This document shows, one piece after another, positions 31,784-40,100 of a stretch of DNA of 50,040 nt. The first letter of the stretch is position 1. The number at the start of each line of letters is the position of its first letter. Source of the DNA: JBAVQS01 sp049694275 (lineage in GTDB: Bacteria; Chloroflexota; Anaerolineae; UBA4142; SHND01); the NCBI GenBank assembly GCA_049694275.1, contig JBAVQS010000117.1, positions 1 through 50,040 on the forward strand. The letters run 5' to 3'. Below the pieces are notes generated by a model. It was not told the DNA's origin and ran no database searches. It saw nothing but the letters and a program-made list of their open reading frames with translations. The position numbers and the translations under genes are program-made.

Positions 31784-33904
31784 ATGTCATCTACACCAAC
31801 AGACCATAAGATGAGCATCCAGCTCACTAATCGGGGCAACCGAGTTGAAGTTCGGGCCACGAGCATATACGGCGAGGCGCGGGGCGAGGGCGAAGCTCCT
31901 TCGCCGACGATTATCAATCGTCTATCCGAATGCGACCTGGCCGATATTCCGAACTCGGTTCTGGCATCTGTCGGACATTCTCTTTATCAAGCGCTCATGG
32001 TAGGCGATGTTGCCAAACTGGGTAGTGCTATCTTCCAAGACGCCATGCGGCGGAAGGAATGCCTTCAGCTTGAGCTACGGTTCGATCCGGACCAAGTCTC
32101 GTTAGCACAATATCCTTGGGAAATGATCGCGGACGACCTGGGACGACACCTTGTGCGTGATGGAATTGTCAACCTGTCGAGATACATCAGCTATCCACAA
32201 CCGCCCCCGGCGTTTGGAGCCATCCAGAACATCCCCTTTCTCCAGGTCGTTTCTCAACCCAATAGTCTGTCCCAACTGAATGTCATTTCGCTGCCGATGC
32301 CACAAGTTCTAACCTTGCCCAATGCGACATTTGACGCCTTGTCTCAAAAGTTACTGATTGAGCGTCCCCCGCTATGGGGGCTACAGTTCGATGGTCACGG
32401 CGGGATGTTGCTGAAATGTAGCCAGTGTGATGGCTTTAATTCTCCAACATGGACCGCTTGCAGCAAATGTAGCCACTCCTTACAAGATGCAAAGTTGGTT
32501 GGCGTGCTCGCATTTGAAAAGAAAGGGGATGTCGACTGGATCACAACTGAGGAATTCGGCGCAGTGCTATACAATGCCCATATCCGCCTAGCGATGCTCC
32601 TCGCCTGTGAATCCGGCCGAGTCGGTAGCGATCGGGTTTTTAGTGGGATTGCGCCCGGTCTCATTCTCGCCGGAGTACCAGCGGTCGTAGGTATGCAGTA
32701 CCCGGTTTTAGATGATTACGCCAACAACTTTGCAAGGACCTTTTATCAACGGCTGCTTCAAACGCAAGATGTATTGGACGCAATCAGCACTGCGCGCCAG
32801 GCAAATGCCCGGCAAGCGTGGTACAGCCCGGTGCTCTATCTACGACAGCAAAAAAGCTTGGAGGATACTGATCGCAAGCCTACCTTCCAGACCCGCGAAA
32901 TCGATACAGCCACACCGGCAATAGTATCGGGAGGTCTTCCCTTTCTCGTTCGTCTGTGGATCCGGCGCCCGACAACCCAATCTCTCGGCGAGGAGCAACT
33001 ACGTGAGACACTGGGAATTTCGAAGGACACGCCAATTGGTATAGCCCATGGGGCAGCCGAAGTCAAATTCCAGCCGGTTGAAGGAAGAAAGTTACGACGC
33101 GGTCAAGTGCAAGTCTCTCTCAGTTCACCGACCTGTGACATTACACCGCCCCAGATCAACCTATTTGTGGATGAAGATGTTGATGCACCAGCGGCCATCT
33201 TTGTGGTCTATGCACGGACTGAGGGGCAACTCCCTTTGATCTTTGCCGTGCAACAGGATGGCGGACAGATCGCAACGATCGTTCAATATGTTCAAGCACA
33301 GAACAAAATAGCCCCATCGCCGACAAACCTCCAAAAGTCATCACATACAATTCCAGTTCAAACGGCAGCACAAGTCATTCCAGTTCCACCGCCGCTCATC
33401 ATAACCTGCCCATATTGTGGGAGTTCAAATCGTAGTGCGGCGCGTTTCTGCGCTAGATGTGGCACATCTTTGAATCGGGTAACTTATCCTCCCGCTGCCC
33501 CAATGATGCCACCTTTTCCAAGCCCTCCATCGCCAACTTATCCTCCCGCTGTCCCAATGATGCCACCTTTTCCAAGCCCTCCATCGCCAACTTATCCGTC
33601 ATCACAACCAATACAGCCTTCACTATCCAGTCGAATATGCCCGCGTTGCGGTGCCGCAAATCTCCCCGGTGCTAAATACTGTGCCATATGCGGCGAAAAA
33701 CTTCCTACGACAGGTATGCTCGGCCCCGCCGGGGGGCCTCCGGCATTTGCACCTGCGGCTAGACCACTATCACCGTCGGTCACATCAAAATCTAGACCTG
33801 CGGCTATACCCTCGCGTCGTATCATGTGGCTTTCATGCGGCATTTTACTCTTGCTGGGCCTAGTCCTTTTGGTCTTGCTTGTCCTTCTCAACCAAGGACA
33901 TTGA
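31784..33904 (+). CDS. CHAT-domain protease with nested and C-terminal zinc ribbons and a tail membrane anchor
   Basis: This protein has 706 residues. An N-terminal CHAT (caspase-like) domain has a His in FDGHGGML (His205) and a Cys in LLACESGR (Cys275), the expected caspase-type dyad. Between them sits a CxxC...CxxC zinc ribbon (Cys212, 215, 226, 229). A beta-rich middle domain follows (about 385-510). Two more zinc ribbons come next (CPYCG...CARCG at 542-559; CPRCG...CAICG at 619-636), separated by a Pro-rich direct repeat, and then a C-terminal membrane helix (LLLLGLVLLVLLVLL). It is likely an anchored protease facing the cytoplasm and triggered through its ribbons or middle domain. Composition is AT-richer than the flanking glc genes, suggesting insertion. 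The start has no ribosome site; Met10 is an alternative. Confidence 0.85.
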   Translation: MSSTPTDHKMSIQLTNRGNRVEVRATSIYGEARGEGEAPSPTIINRLSECDLADIPNSVLASVGHSLYQALMVGDVAKLGSAIFQDAMRRKECLQLELRFDPDQVSLAQYPWEMIADDLGRHLVRDGIVNLSRYISYPQPPPAFGAIQNIPFLQVVSQPNSLSQLNVISLPMPQVLTLPNATFDALSQKLLIERPPLWGLQFDGHGGMLLKCSQCDGFNSPTWTACSKCSHSLQDAKLVGVLAFEKKGDVDWITTEEFGAVLYNAHIRLAMLLACESGRVGSDRVFSGIAPGLILAGVPAVVGMQYPVLDDYANNFARTFYQRLLQTQDVLDAISTARQANARQAWYSPVLYLRQQKSLEDTDRKPTFQTREIDTATPAIVSGGLPFLVRLWIRRPTTQSLGEEQLRETLGISKDTPIGIAHGAAEVKFQPVEGRKLRRGQVQVSLSSPTCDITPPQINLFVDEDVDAPAAIFVVYARTEGQLPLIFAVQQDGGQIATIVQYVQAQNKIAPSPTNLQKSSHTIPVQTAAQVIPVPPPLIITCPYCGSSNRSAARFCARCGTSLNRVTYPPAAPMMPPFPSPPSPTYPPAVPMMPPFPSPPSPTYPSSQPIQPSLSSRICPRCGAANLPGAKYCAICGEKLPTTGMLGPAGGPPAFAPAARPLSPSVTSKSRPAAIPSRRIMWLSCGILLLLGLVLLVLLVLLNQGH
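33482..33589 (+). repeat. 54-bp tandem duplication coding for a Pro-rich linker
   Basis: Two nearly identical 54-base units encode TYPPAAPMMPPFPSPPSP and TYPPAVPMMPPFPSPPSP, inside the CHAT protein between its two C-terminal zinc ribbons. Units differ at one visible base. This looks like a recent duplication that lengthens a flexible linker. Confidence 0.9.
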
Positions 33905-33934
33905 TGATTTAGTCTAAAGATCGAGCTGCTGCCT

Positions 33935-35170
33935 ATGTTTTCAGAACCTGTTATCAATACAATCGACGGCATAATGCCCGTATCAGTGGAGCGCCCGCCC
34001 GATGCCGCCGCCATTGCGCGGCGGCTCAAACAGGCGTCCGACGACAAGTGCGCCGTGGTCCCGCTCGGCGGCGGGACGATGCTCGACCTCGGCGCGCCCG
34101 CGACGCCGGGCGCGTTGGCGCTCTCGCTGTCACGCCTCAACCGCGTGCTCGACCATCAGCCCGCCAACCTGACGGTCAAGACCGAAGCGGGCATCACGCT
34201 CGGGGCGCTGAACGCCGCGCTGGCCGAGCGGGGGCAGATGCTGCCGCTCGATCCCCCCTTTCCGGACCGGGCGACCGTCGGCGGCATTATTGCGACCAAC
34301 GCGAGCGGCCCCTTGCGCGTCCGCTTTGGCGCGGCCCGCGACCTGCTCATCGGCCTCCGCGTCGCGCTGACCGACGGGCAGATCGTCCACGGCGGTGGGG
34401 ATGTCGTCAAAAACGTCGCGGGGTACGACCTGCCCAAGCTGTTTACCGGCTCGCTCGGCACGCTGGGCATTATCACCGAAGCGAGTTTCAAGATCGTTCC
34501 CCTCCCCGCGCACACGGCAACGGTTGTCGCCGCTTTCGCAAGCCTCGACCACGCCGCCGCCCACGCCTTACAGGTGCTCCATTCCCCTCTGCTCCCTTCC
34601 GGCGTCGAGCTGCTCAATCCGGCCGCGGCCAGCACGCTCGGCCTGGGCGCTCACTATACGAGCGTCGTGCGTTTTGGTGGCCTCAAGAGCGCGGTGGGAC
34701 AGCAGTTGCGCGAGACGGAGAAATGGGGTCATGCCCAGGGCGCCATCCAGGTCGATACAGTGGATGCCGATGCCGACCTGTGGGCGCGGCTGCGCGATGT
34801 TATGTACGAGCAAGCAACGCTGTGCAAGCTGAGCGTGCTCCCCACGCAATTGCGCGAGATGGGCGCAGCGGCGGAAGAGATCGCGCGAGCGCATGGCCTC
34901 ACCTGTACCTTTCAGGCGCATGCGGTTGGCGTTCTCCTCACAGCGCTGGATGGGGCGGAGGAACAGCTTGTTCCGGCAATGACCGCCTTGCGCCAGGCGA
35001 CGGCCGCGCGTCAAGGCCATCTCGTCGTGCAACGGGCTTCGCGGGATGTGCGCAGCCGGGTGGACGTCTGGGGGCCGACCGGCAACGATTTTGCCGTCAT
35101 GCAGCGCTTGAAAGCGGATTTCGACCCGAATCATATCCTGAACCCCGGCCGCTTTGTCGGCGGACTGTAG
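33935..35170 (+). CDS. glcE: Glycolate oxidase FAD-binding subunit GlcE
   Basis: This protein has 411 residues. A shorter FAD-domain relative of GlcD: VVPLGGGTMLDLG, PPFPDRATVGGIIATNASGP, GGDVVKNVAGYDLPKLFTGSLGTLG (given as GGDVVKNVAGYDL then PKLFTGSLGTLG) are the GlcE hallmarks. The C-terminus ends FDPNHILNPGRFVGG. It forms part of the three-subunit complex that oxidises glycolate or lactate at the membrane. The ATG at 33935 gives the full family length; a Met at residue 14 is the other option. It lies 30 bases after the CHAT gene and 85 before glcF. Confidence 0.93.
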   Translation: MFSEPVINTIDGIMPVSVERPPDAAAIARRLKQASDDKCAVVPLGGGTMLDLGAPATPGALALSLSRLNRVLDHQPANLTVKTEAGITLGALNAALAERGQMLPLDPPFPDRATVGGIIATNASGPLRVRFGAARDLLIGLRVALTDGQIVHGGGDVVKNVAGYDLPKLFTGSLGTLGIITEASFKIVPLPAHTATVVAAFASLDHAAAHALQVLHSPLLPSGVELLNPAAASTLGLGAHYTSVVRFGGLKSAVGQQLRETEKWGHAQGAIQVDTVDADADLWARLRDVMYEQATLCKLSVLPTQLREMGAAAEEIARAHGLTCTFQAHAVGVLLTALDGAEEQLVPAMTALRQATAARQGHLVVQRASRDVRSRVDVWGPTGNDFAVMQRLKADFDPNHILNPGRFVGGL

Positions 35171-35240
35171 CACCACCAAGAACACAAAGTACACAAAGAT
35201 TATTGTCTGTTCTTCTTTGTGTTCTTGCGCCCTTCGTGGT
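35171..35240. repeat. Imperfect palindrome between glcE and glcF
   Basis: AAGAACACAAAG (35178-35189) is the exact reverse complement of 35215-35226. The outer sequences CACCACC and CTTCGTGGT extend the pairing. A related half element (CTTTGCGTTCTTGG, then CGCTCTTCGCGGTGA) stands after argH at 45271-45299. It resembles small dispersed palindromes found between genes in many Chloroflexota genomes. Confidence 0.7.
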
Positions 35241-35255
35241 AAATCATGGAACCTG

Positions 35256-36560
35256 ATGACTCAAGAAATACGATTGCTGGATCTGGCGGCGAGCAATTTC
35301 AAAGTTGTCGATCCGCCGGACTATGACGAGATATTAAAGTGCACGCACTGCGGGCTGTGCCTGAACCAGTGCCCCACCTATCGCGTGCTGGGATGGGAGA
35401 TGGATTCGCCGCGCGGGCGCATCCGGCAGATGCGCGGGGTGAGCGAGGGGCTGCGCGAGGTAACGCCCGAGTTTGCCGGGCACATGGACGCCTGTCTCGC
35501 CTGTCGCGCTTGCACGACCGCCTGCCCCGCGTCCATCAACTATGGGCCCATGGTCGAGGCGGCGCGCGCGCAGGCCCTACAAACCCTGCCGCAAACGCCC
35601 CGCGCCCGTGCGCTCCGCTGGCTTGTGTTCCGACAGCTCTTTCCGTATCCCGAGCGCTTGCACCGGGTCGGCAGCCTGATGCGGCTCTATCAACGGACGG
35701 GGGCGCAGTGGCTGGCGCGCACCCTCCGGCTCATCCCCCCTGCCCTGCGCGATTCGGAGGCGCTCTTGCCGCGGATGCCGGACGAGTTTTTCCAGGCGGG
35801 GCGCGTCATTCCCGCGCACGGCGAGCCGCGCGGGCGCGTCGCCATGCTCGCCGGGTGCATTATGGGGACGGTGTACGCCGAGACGGACCGGGCGACCGTG
35901 CGCGTGCTCGCCCGCAATGGATTCGAGGTGGTGGTTCCCCAGGGTCAGACCTGCTGCGGGGCGCTGGCAATTCATGCGGGCGAGCGCGAGGCCGCCCGGC
36001 AGATGGCGCGGCAGAATATCGATGCATTCCTGGCCGAGCCGGTGGATGCGATCATTATCAATGCGGCGGGATGTGGCGTCGCGCTCAAAGAATACGGCGA
36101 CCTGCTCAAAGACGATCCAGCCTATGCGGACAAGGCGCGCCGGTTTAGCGGCATGATGAAGGACATTACCGAATTCCTTGTCTCCGCCGGCATCAAAAAA
36201 CCGGCGCAAGCAATCAATGCCCGCATCACCTATCAGGACCCGTGCCACCTCGCGCATGGTCAGAATATTCGCTCCCAGCCGCGCGCCCTGTTGAGCCAGA
36301 TCTCCGGCCTCAAACTGGTCGAGATGCGTGACTCGGACCGCTGCTGTGGGAGCGCGGGCATTTACAACATCACCCATCCCGATATCTCGATGGAGGTACT
36401 CGACGAAAAGATGCAAGCGGTGCGCGCCGTCAATCCCGAGATCATCGTCACGGCGAACGCGGGGTGCATGCTGCAACTCCAACTCGGCGTCCGCCGCGAG
36501 GGGCTCAAGGCGCGTGTCATGCATGTCGTCGAATTACTGGACCAGGCCTATGGAGTTTGA
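35256..36560 (+). CDS. glcF: Glycolate oxidase iron-sulfur subunit GlcF
   Basis: This protein has 434 residues. The ATG at 35256 is chosen because the frame upstream only translates the palindrome. Two 4Fe-4S sites: CTHCGLCLNQCP and CLACRACTTACP near the N-terminus. Two CCG (heterodisulfide reductase-like) domains carry QTCCGALAIHAGE and DRCCGSAGIYN plus AGCGVALKEYG and ANAGCMLQL. It passes electrons from the FAD subunits to the quinone pool. The stop overlaps the -35 box of the next promoter (36557). Confidence 0.94.
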   Translation: MTQEIRLLDLAASNFKVVDPPDYDEILKCTHCGLCLNQCPTYRVLGWEMDSPRGRIRQMRGVSEGLREVTPEFAGHMDACLACRACTTACPASINYGPMVEAARAQALQTLPQTPRARALRWLVFRQLFPYPERLHRVGSLMRLYQRTGAQWLARTLRLIPPALRDSEALLPRMPDEFFQAGRVIPAHGEPRGRVAMLAGCIMGTVYAETDRATVRVLARNGFEVVVPQGQTCCGALAIHAGEREAARQMARQNIDAFLAEPVDAIIINAAGCGVALKEYGDLLKDDPAYADKARRFSGMMKDITEFLVSAGIKKPAQAINARITYQDPCHLAHGQNIRSQPRALLSQISGLKLVEMRDSDRCCGSAGIYNITHPDISMEVLDEKMQAVRAVNPEIIVTANAGCMLQLQLGVRREGLKARVMHVVELLDQAYGV

Positions 36561-36585
36561 CAAGCGCCGTTTTTTTTGATACCAT
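36557..36585 (+). promoter_or_regulatory. Promoter of the SAM-riboswitch gene
   Basis: TTGACA (36557-36562) and TACCAT (36580-36585) are spaced 17 bases apart, with an extended TGA before the -10. The start near 36592 lies just before the riboswitch. The words TTTGACAAGCGC around the -35 are shared with the lysW promoter at 40885. Confidence 0.65.
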
Positions 36586-36610
36586 CCCCGGCAATTGAAT
36601 AGACAGTTCC

Positions 36611-36753
36611 GCGCCTTTTCATCAAGAGAGGTGGAGGGAGACGGCCCGAAGAAGCCCGGCAACCAGTCGGCGCAAAGAAGCGTCGAGTCTAGGTGCCAAC
36701 TCCGGTGGAATGCTTTCCGGCAAGAGGAAACATTCCGCAAGATGAAGAGTGCG
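36611..36753 (+). ncRNA. SAM-I (S-box) riboswitch aptamer
   Basis: The hallmark core is present in order: CATCAAGAGAGGTGGAGGGA (36620-36639), GGCCCGAAGAAGCCCGGCAACC (36643-36664, given in two overlapping words GGCCCGAAGAAG and CCCGGCAACC), GGTGCCAACTCC (36692-36703), and closing GCAAGATGAAGAG (36737-36749). P1 pairs CTTTTCATC (36615-36623) with GATGAAGAG (36741-36749). The aptamer binds S-adenosylmethionine and normally shuts genes off when SAM is plentiful. A small hairpin (36755-36774) and a terminator follow. Confidence 0.93.
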
Positions 36754-36783
36754 TCCAGGCATTTGCGTACCTGGATATGCCCG

Positions 36784-36810
36784 CCTCTCCCTATTGTGGA
36801 GAGGTTTTTG
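36784..36810 (+). terminator. Expression-platform terminator of the SAM riboswitch
   Basis: CCTCTCC (36784-36790) pairs with GGAGAGG (36798-36804) over a 7-base loop and is followed by TTTTTG. It stands between the aptamer and the sulfur-carrier gene, as expected for SAM-dependent transcription termination. Confidence 0.88.
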
Positions 36811-36873
36811 TTTCCCGGACAAGACCGAAAAAGAAAGGCGATGGCTGTCAATTATTTCGGAGGAGGAGCAAAC

Positions 36874-37155
36874 ATGTCATGCCAGGTCAAGATACCCACT
36901 CCCCTGCGACGTCATACTCAGGGCGCGGCGCAGGTCCAGGTGGAGGGCAACCAGGTGGGCGAGGCGCTCGCCTATCTACTCGGCCGGTTCCCGGCGATTG
37001 GCGAACGGTTGTTTGACAGCCACGGCCAGGTGAAATCCCATTTGATTGTGTATGTGAATAACGAGGATATTCGCGTCCTGAACGGGCTCGATACGCCGCT
37101 GCACGACGGGGATCTGATGATTCTGCTGCCGGCGCTGGCCGGCGCGGATCGCTAG
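36874..37155 (+). CDS. MoaD/ThiS-family sulfur carrier under SAM-riboswitch control
   Basis: This protein has 93 residues. The ATG at 36874 is set by GGAGGAGGAG (36859-36868). It has a ubiquitin-like beta-grasp fold: VKIPTPLRRHTQG, then GNQVGEALAYLLGRFPAIGERL, given as QVGEALAYLLGRFP, VYVNNEDIRVLNGLDTPLHDGD and LMILLPALAG at the end. This is the CysO/MoaD pattern. The C-terminus is AGADR, not the GG needed for thiocarboxylation, so either a protease trims it or it does not carry sulfur the usual way. Control by SAM points to methionine or cysteine synthesis, as in protein-thiocarboxylate pathways (CysO, HcyS). It is monocistronic with a terminator after the stop. Confidence 0.88.
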   Translation: MSCQVKIPTPLRRHTQGAAQVQVEGNQVGEALAYLLGRFPAIGERLFDSHGQVKSHLIVYVNNEDIRVLNGLDTPLHDGDLMILLPALAGADR

Positions 37156-37161
37156 AATGCG

Positions 37162-37194
37162 AAATCGGGGCGGGATAAACCCGCCCCGATTTTT
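37162..37194. terminator. Bidirectional intrinsic terminator
   Basis: AAATCGGGGCGGG (37162-37174) pairs perfectly with CCCGCCCCGATTT (37180-37192) over a 5-base loop, with T on the right and A on the left. It ends the sulfur-carrier transcript and the convergent cyclase gene. Confidence 0.92.
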
Positions 37195-40100
37195 AATGGG
37201 CCAGGAGTTTTCGAGCGTGCTCCCAATCGAGATGGGCGCCGGTTTTGGAAAGGATAGCCTCGGCCTGCTCCAGGAGGCCCGGAGTCCGTGTGTACTCGCC
37301 CATTTCGAGATGCATCATCCCGATCTCGTACGGCGCTTCCAGGCGCTGGGCTTGCGCCAATCCACACCGCCACTCCTGGCGCGCGGCGCGCTCGTTTCCG
37401 CTCAGCCACTCACAGCGCGCGTGCAGGCGCAGTGCGCGCAGCCACCCCGTGCGATCCACCTTCCCCTGTTTGACCGCGACGCGGCAGGCACGGCGCGCTT
37501 TGTTCAGCCAGGCCTGCTTTTCGGCGCCCGACGCCTGTTCCGCCTTCGCCAGGTAAACAGCCGCCAGCGCATCACGCGGCTGGGTCAGCGGCATCCCTCG
37601 GACCCCCCGTTCCTCCAGCAGATGATTGCTCTTTTCGAGAATCGCGACCGCCTCGTCGAGCCGGCCCTGGCGGATATAGCCCAGGCCCAGTTCTCCGGTC
37701 GTATCCTCCGCCGGGTTGTCGCTCGGAACTGACCGGTAAACATCAATCGCTTCCTGGGCGGTCGCCACCGCCTCGTCGAGGGGCCCGGTATAGACCAGCA
37801 TGTGCGCCAGGCATTGTAAGGCAATACCCAACGCCTGCGCATCGCCCGCATCCCGGCACACTGAAACCGCCTCACGGAGTTGCGGCAAAAATTCCTGGCT
37901 CTGCCCGCGCAGTCGCCAGAGGCTGGCCGGTGACCCAACAGATACGGCCCAGGCGTACAGGTCACCCATCTCACGATAAGTCTGTGACGCGCGCTGGTAA
38001 TGCGCGATCGCGTTCGCCCAATCACCGCCCAGATGTTCGTGGATTGCCAGGGTCTCATAGGCCAATCCGATGGCCGCCGGGTGCCGGCTCGCTTCTGCCA
38101 TCGCGGCGGCGCGCTGGTGATAGAATCCGGCGATTCTCCGCAATCCCAGCAGATCGCAAATATAGCCAAACCCGGAAGAGCCCTGCGCGATTCCCTTGAC
38201 CGAGCCCAGGCGCTCGGCCACATTGAGCATCCACAGCGACAACATCAAGACCTGTTCCTGGTCGGTATTGACATAGATCCAGGCCAGAATGTTTGCGAGG
38301 TGAATCGCCTCGTCCACGTTCGCGTTCGCTGGCCCCTTGTCCGGCGCCGGCGAACGGAACAGGCGCATTCGAAACAATCCCTGCAAGATCAGTTGGCGCG
38401 CAATCTTGACGCGAACACCCCAGCGGCTCGTGGGGACCTGATAACCCAGATAACCGAGGGCGCGCACCATATACTCGCTCGCGCGGGTGTACTCGCCCCG
38501 ATGATAAAAAGCCTCGCCCATCTTGCGATCGAGCACTGCCCGCGCCTGCGGGTCCCACTGGTCGCCAAAGGCGCGGGCGTAGGCTTCGAGCGCCTGTTGA
38601 TAGTTCGCCAGCGCCTCGGCATCCGCCGCCAACTGCCCGGCCTGATCGCCCGCTTTAAAGAGATATTCCTGCGCCTTGTCCCAGACCTCGGCCCGCGCAT
38701 AGTGATAGGCGAGGATCCCGTAAAACCCTTCCAGCCGTCCCGCAAACAGCCTTTCGATGCCTGCGCCCACCTGCGCGTGCAGCTCACGCCGCCGCTGCAT
38801 CAAGATGCTCTGGTAGGTCGCTTCCTGGGTCAGCGCATGCTTAAAGATATACTCTAGCTCGGGCACGCGGCTCTTTTCGCGAATCAATTCGGCCTGCTGC
38901 AGGTCGGTCAAGTGTTGATCGAGCGCGCGGTCGGCCCGGGCGAGCTCGCACAAGATCGAATACAGAAAACTGCGCCCGATCACCGAAGCCATCCGCAGCA
39001 CCTGCTTGACCTCTTCGTCCATCCGGTCGATGCGCGCCATAATGATCCCTTGCAGCGTATCGGGAATGGTCACCTGGTCAATCGCCTCCATCACCGCCCA
39101 GCGCCCGGTTGCGGAATCTCGAACGATGGCGCCCATGGCAATCAGCGTGCGGATGACCTCTTCGACATAAAAGGGATTGCCTTCGGCCTTGCGCAGGATG
39201 AGCGCCTGGGCGGCAGCAGGCAGCGCATCCATCGCGAGCAGGTTGTGGACCAGCCGGTTGCTTTCGGCCGGCGAAAGGGGCTGGAGCCGGATCTCGGTAT
39301 ACCGGTCCGGATACGTGTGGGCGGCCACGCCCCGCAAGCGCGCGGCCGCAATGCCGGGGTCGGGGCGCGCAATGAGACACAATAGGATCGGAGCAGACTC
39401 GACCAGGGGTAGCAGGTGTTCCACCAGCGCCGCCGAAGCCTGATCGACCCAGTGCAGGTCTTCAAATAACAGGACGAGGGGTCGCTCCTGCGCCATGCGC
39501 TCGAATAACCGACGAGAGGTGAGAAAAATCTGACGTCCCATCCCTTCGCCGTCCAGGTACTTGACCCGGGCCTCGTATTCCGCCGGCACGGGCAGCGCGA
39601 CCAGGGACGCGAGGTACGGCAGGACCTCGGCCGGCTGATCGGGAAACAGCGCCGTCACACGCGCCTGCAGCTTGTTCCAGGCTACCCCTTCGCCGTCCTC
39701 TTCGGTAATGCCGGCATAACGCCGGATGATTTCCTGAAAGGGCCAATAGCTGATGCCCTGGGCAAAGGAGAGGGTCCGCCCTTCGAGCCACAGGACCGCA
39801 TCCCCTTCCGCCGAATCCTCCACCTGGAAGGCTTTGCGGACTTCGGCGACCAGCCGCGATTTGCCGAGCCCCGCTTCTCCGGTGAGGGAAAGAATGCCAC
39901 CCTGCCCAGTTCGCAGGCGCGCAAGGCTCTGCTGAAAGGCGGCGACTTCGGCCTGGCGTCCCACCAGGGGCGAACTCAGGCCCTGCTTTTCCAGCCCGCG
40001 CAGCGACCCCGGCTCTATTTTTATTCCCGACACCCGGTAGGCCTGGACCGGCTTGGCCTTGCCCTTGAGTTGAATCGGGTCCAGCGCTTCGTAATCGAAC

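Noticed and set aside
33453..33659. Minus-strand frame with a repeated peptide (KLAMEGLEKVASLGQRED)
   Set aside because: The repeat is only the antisense reading of the 54-base duplication in the CHAT gene.
34048..35256. 402-codon plus-strand frame inside glcE
   Set aside because: Different frame of glcE; extremely Arg/Ala-rich with no motif.
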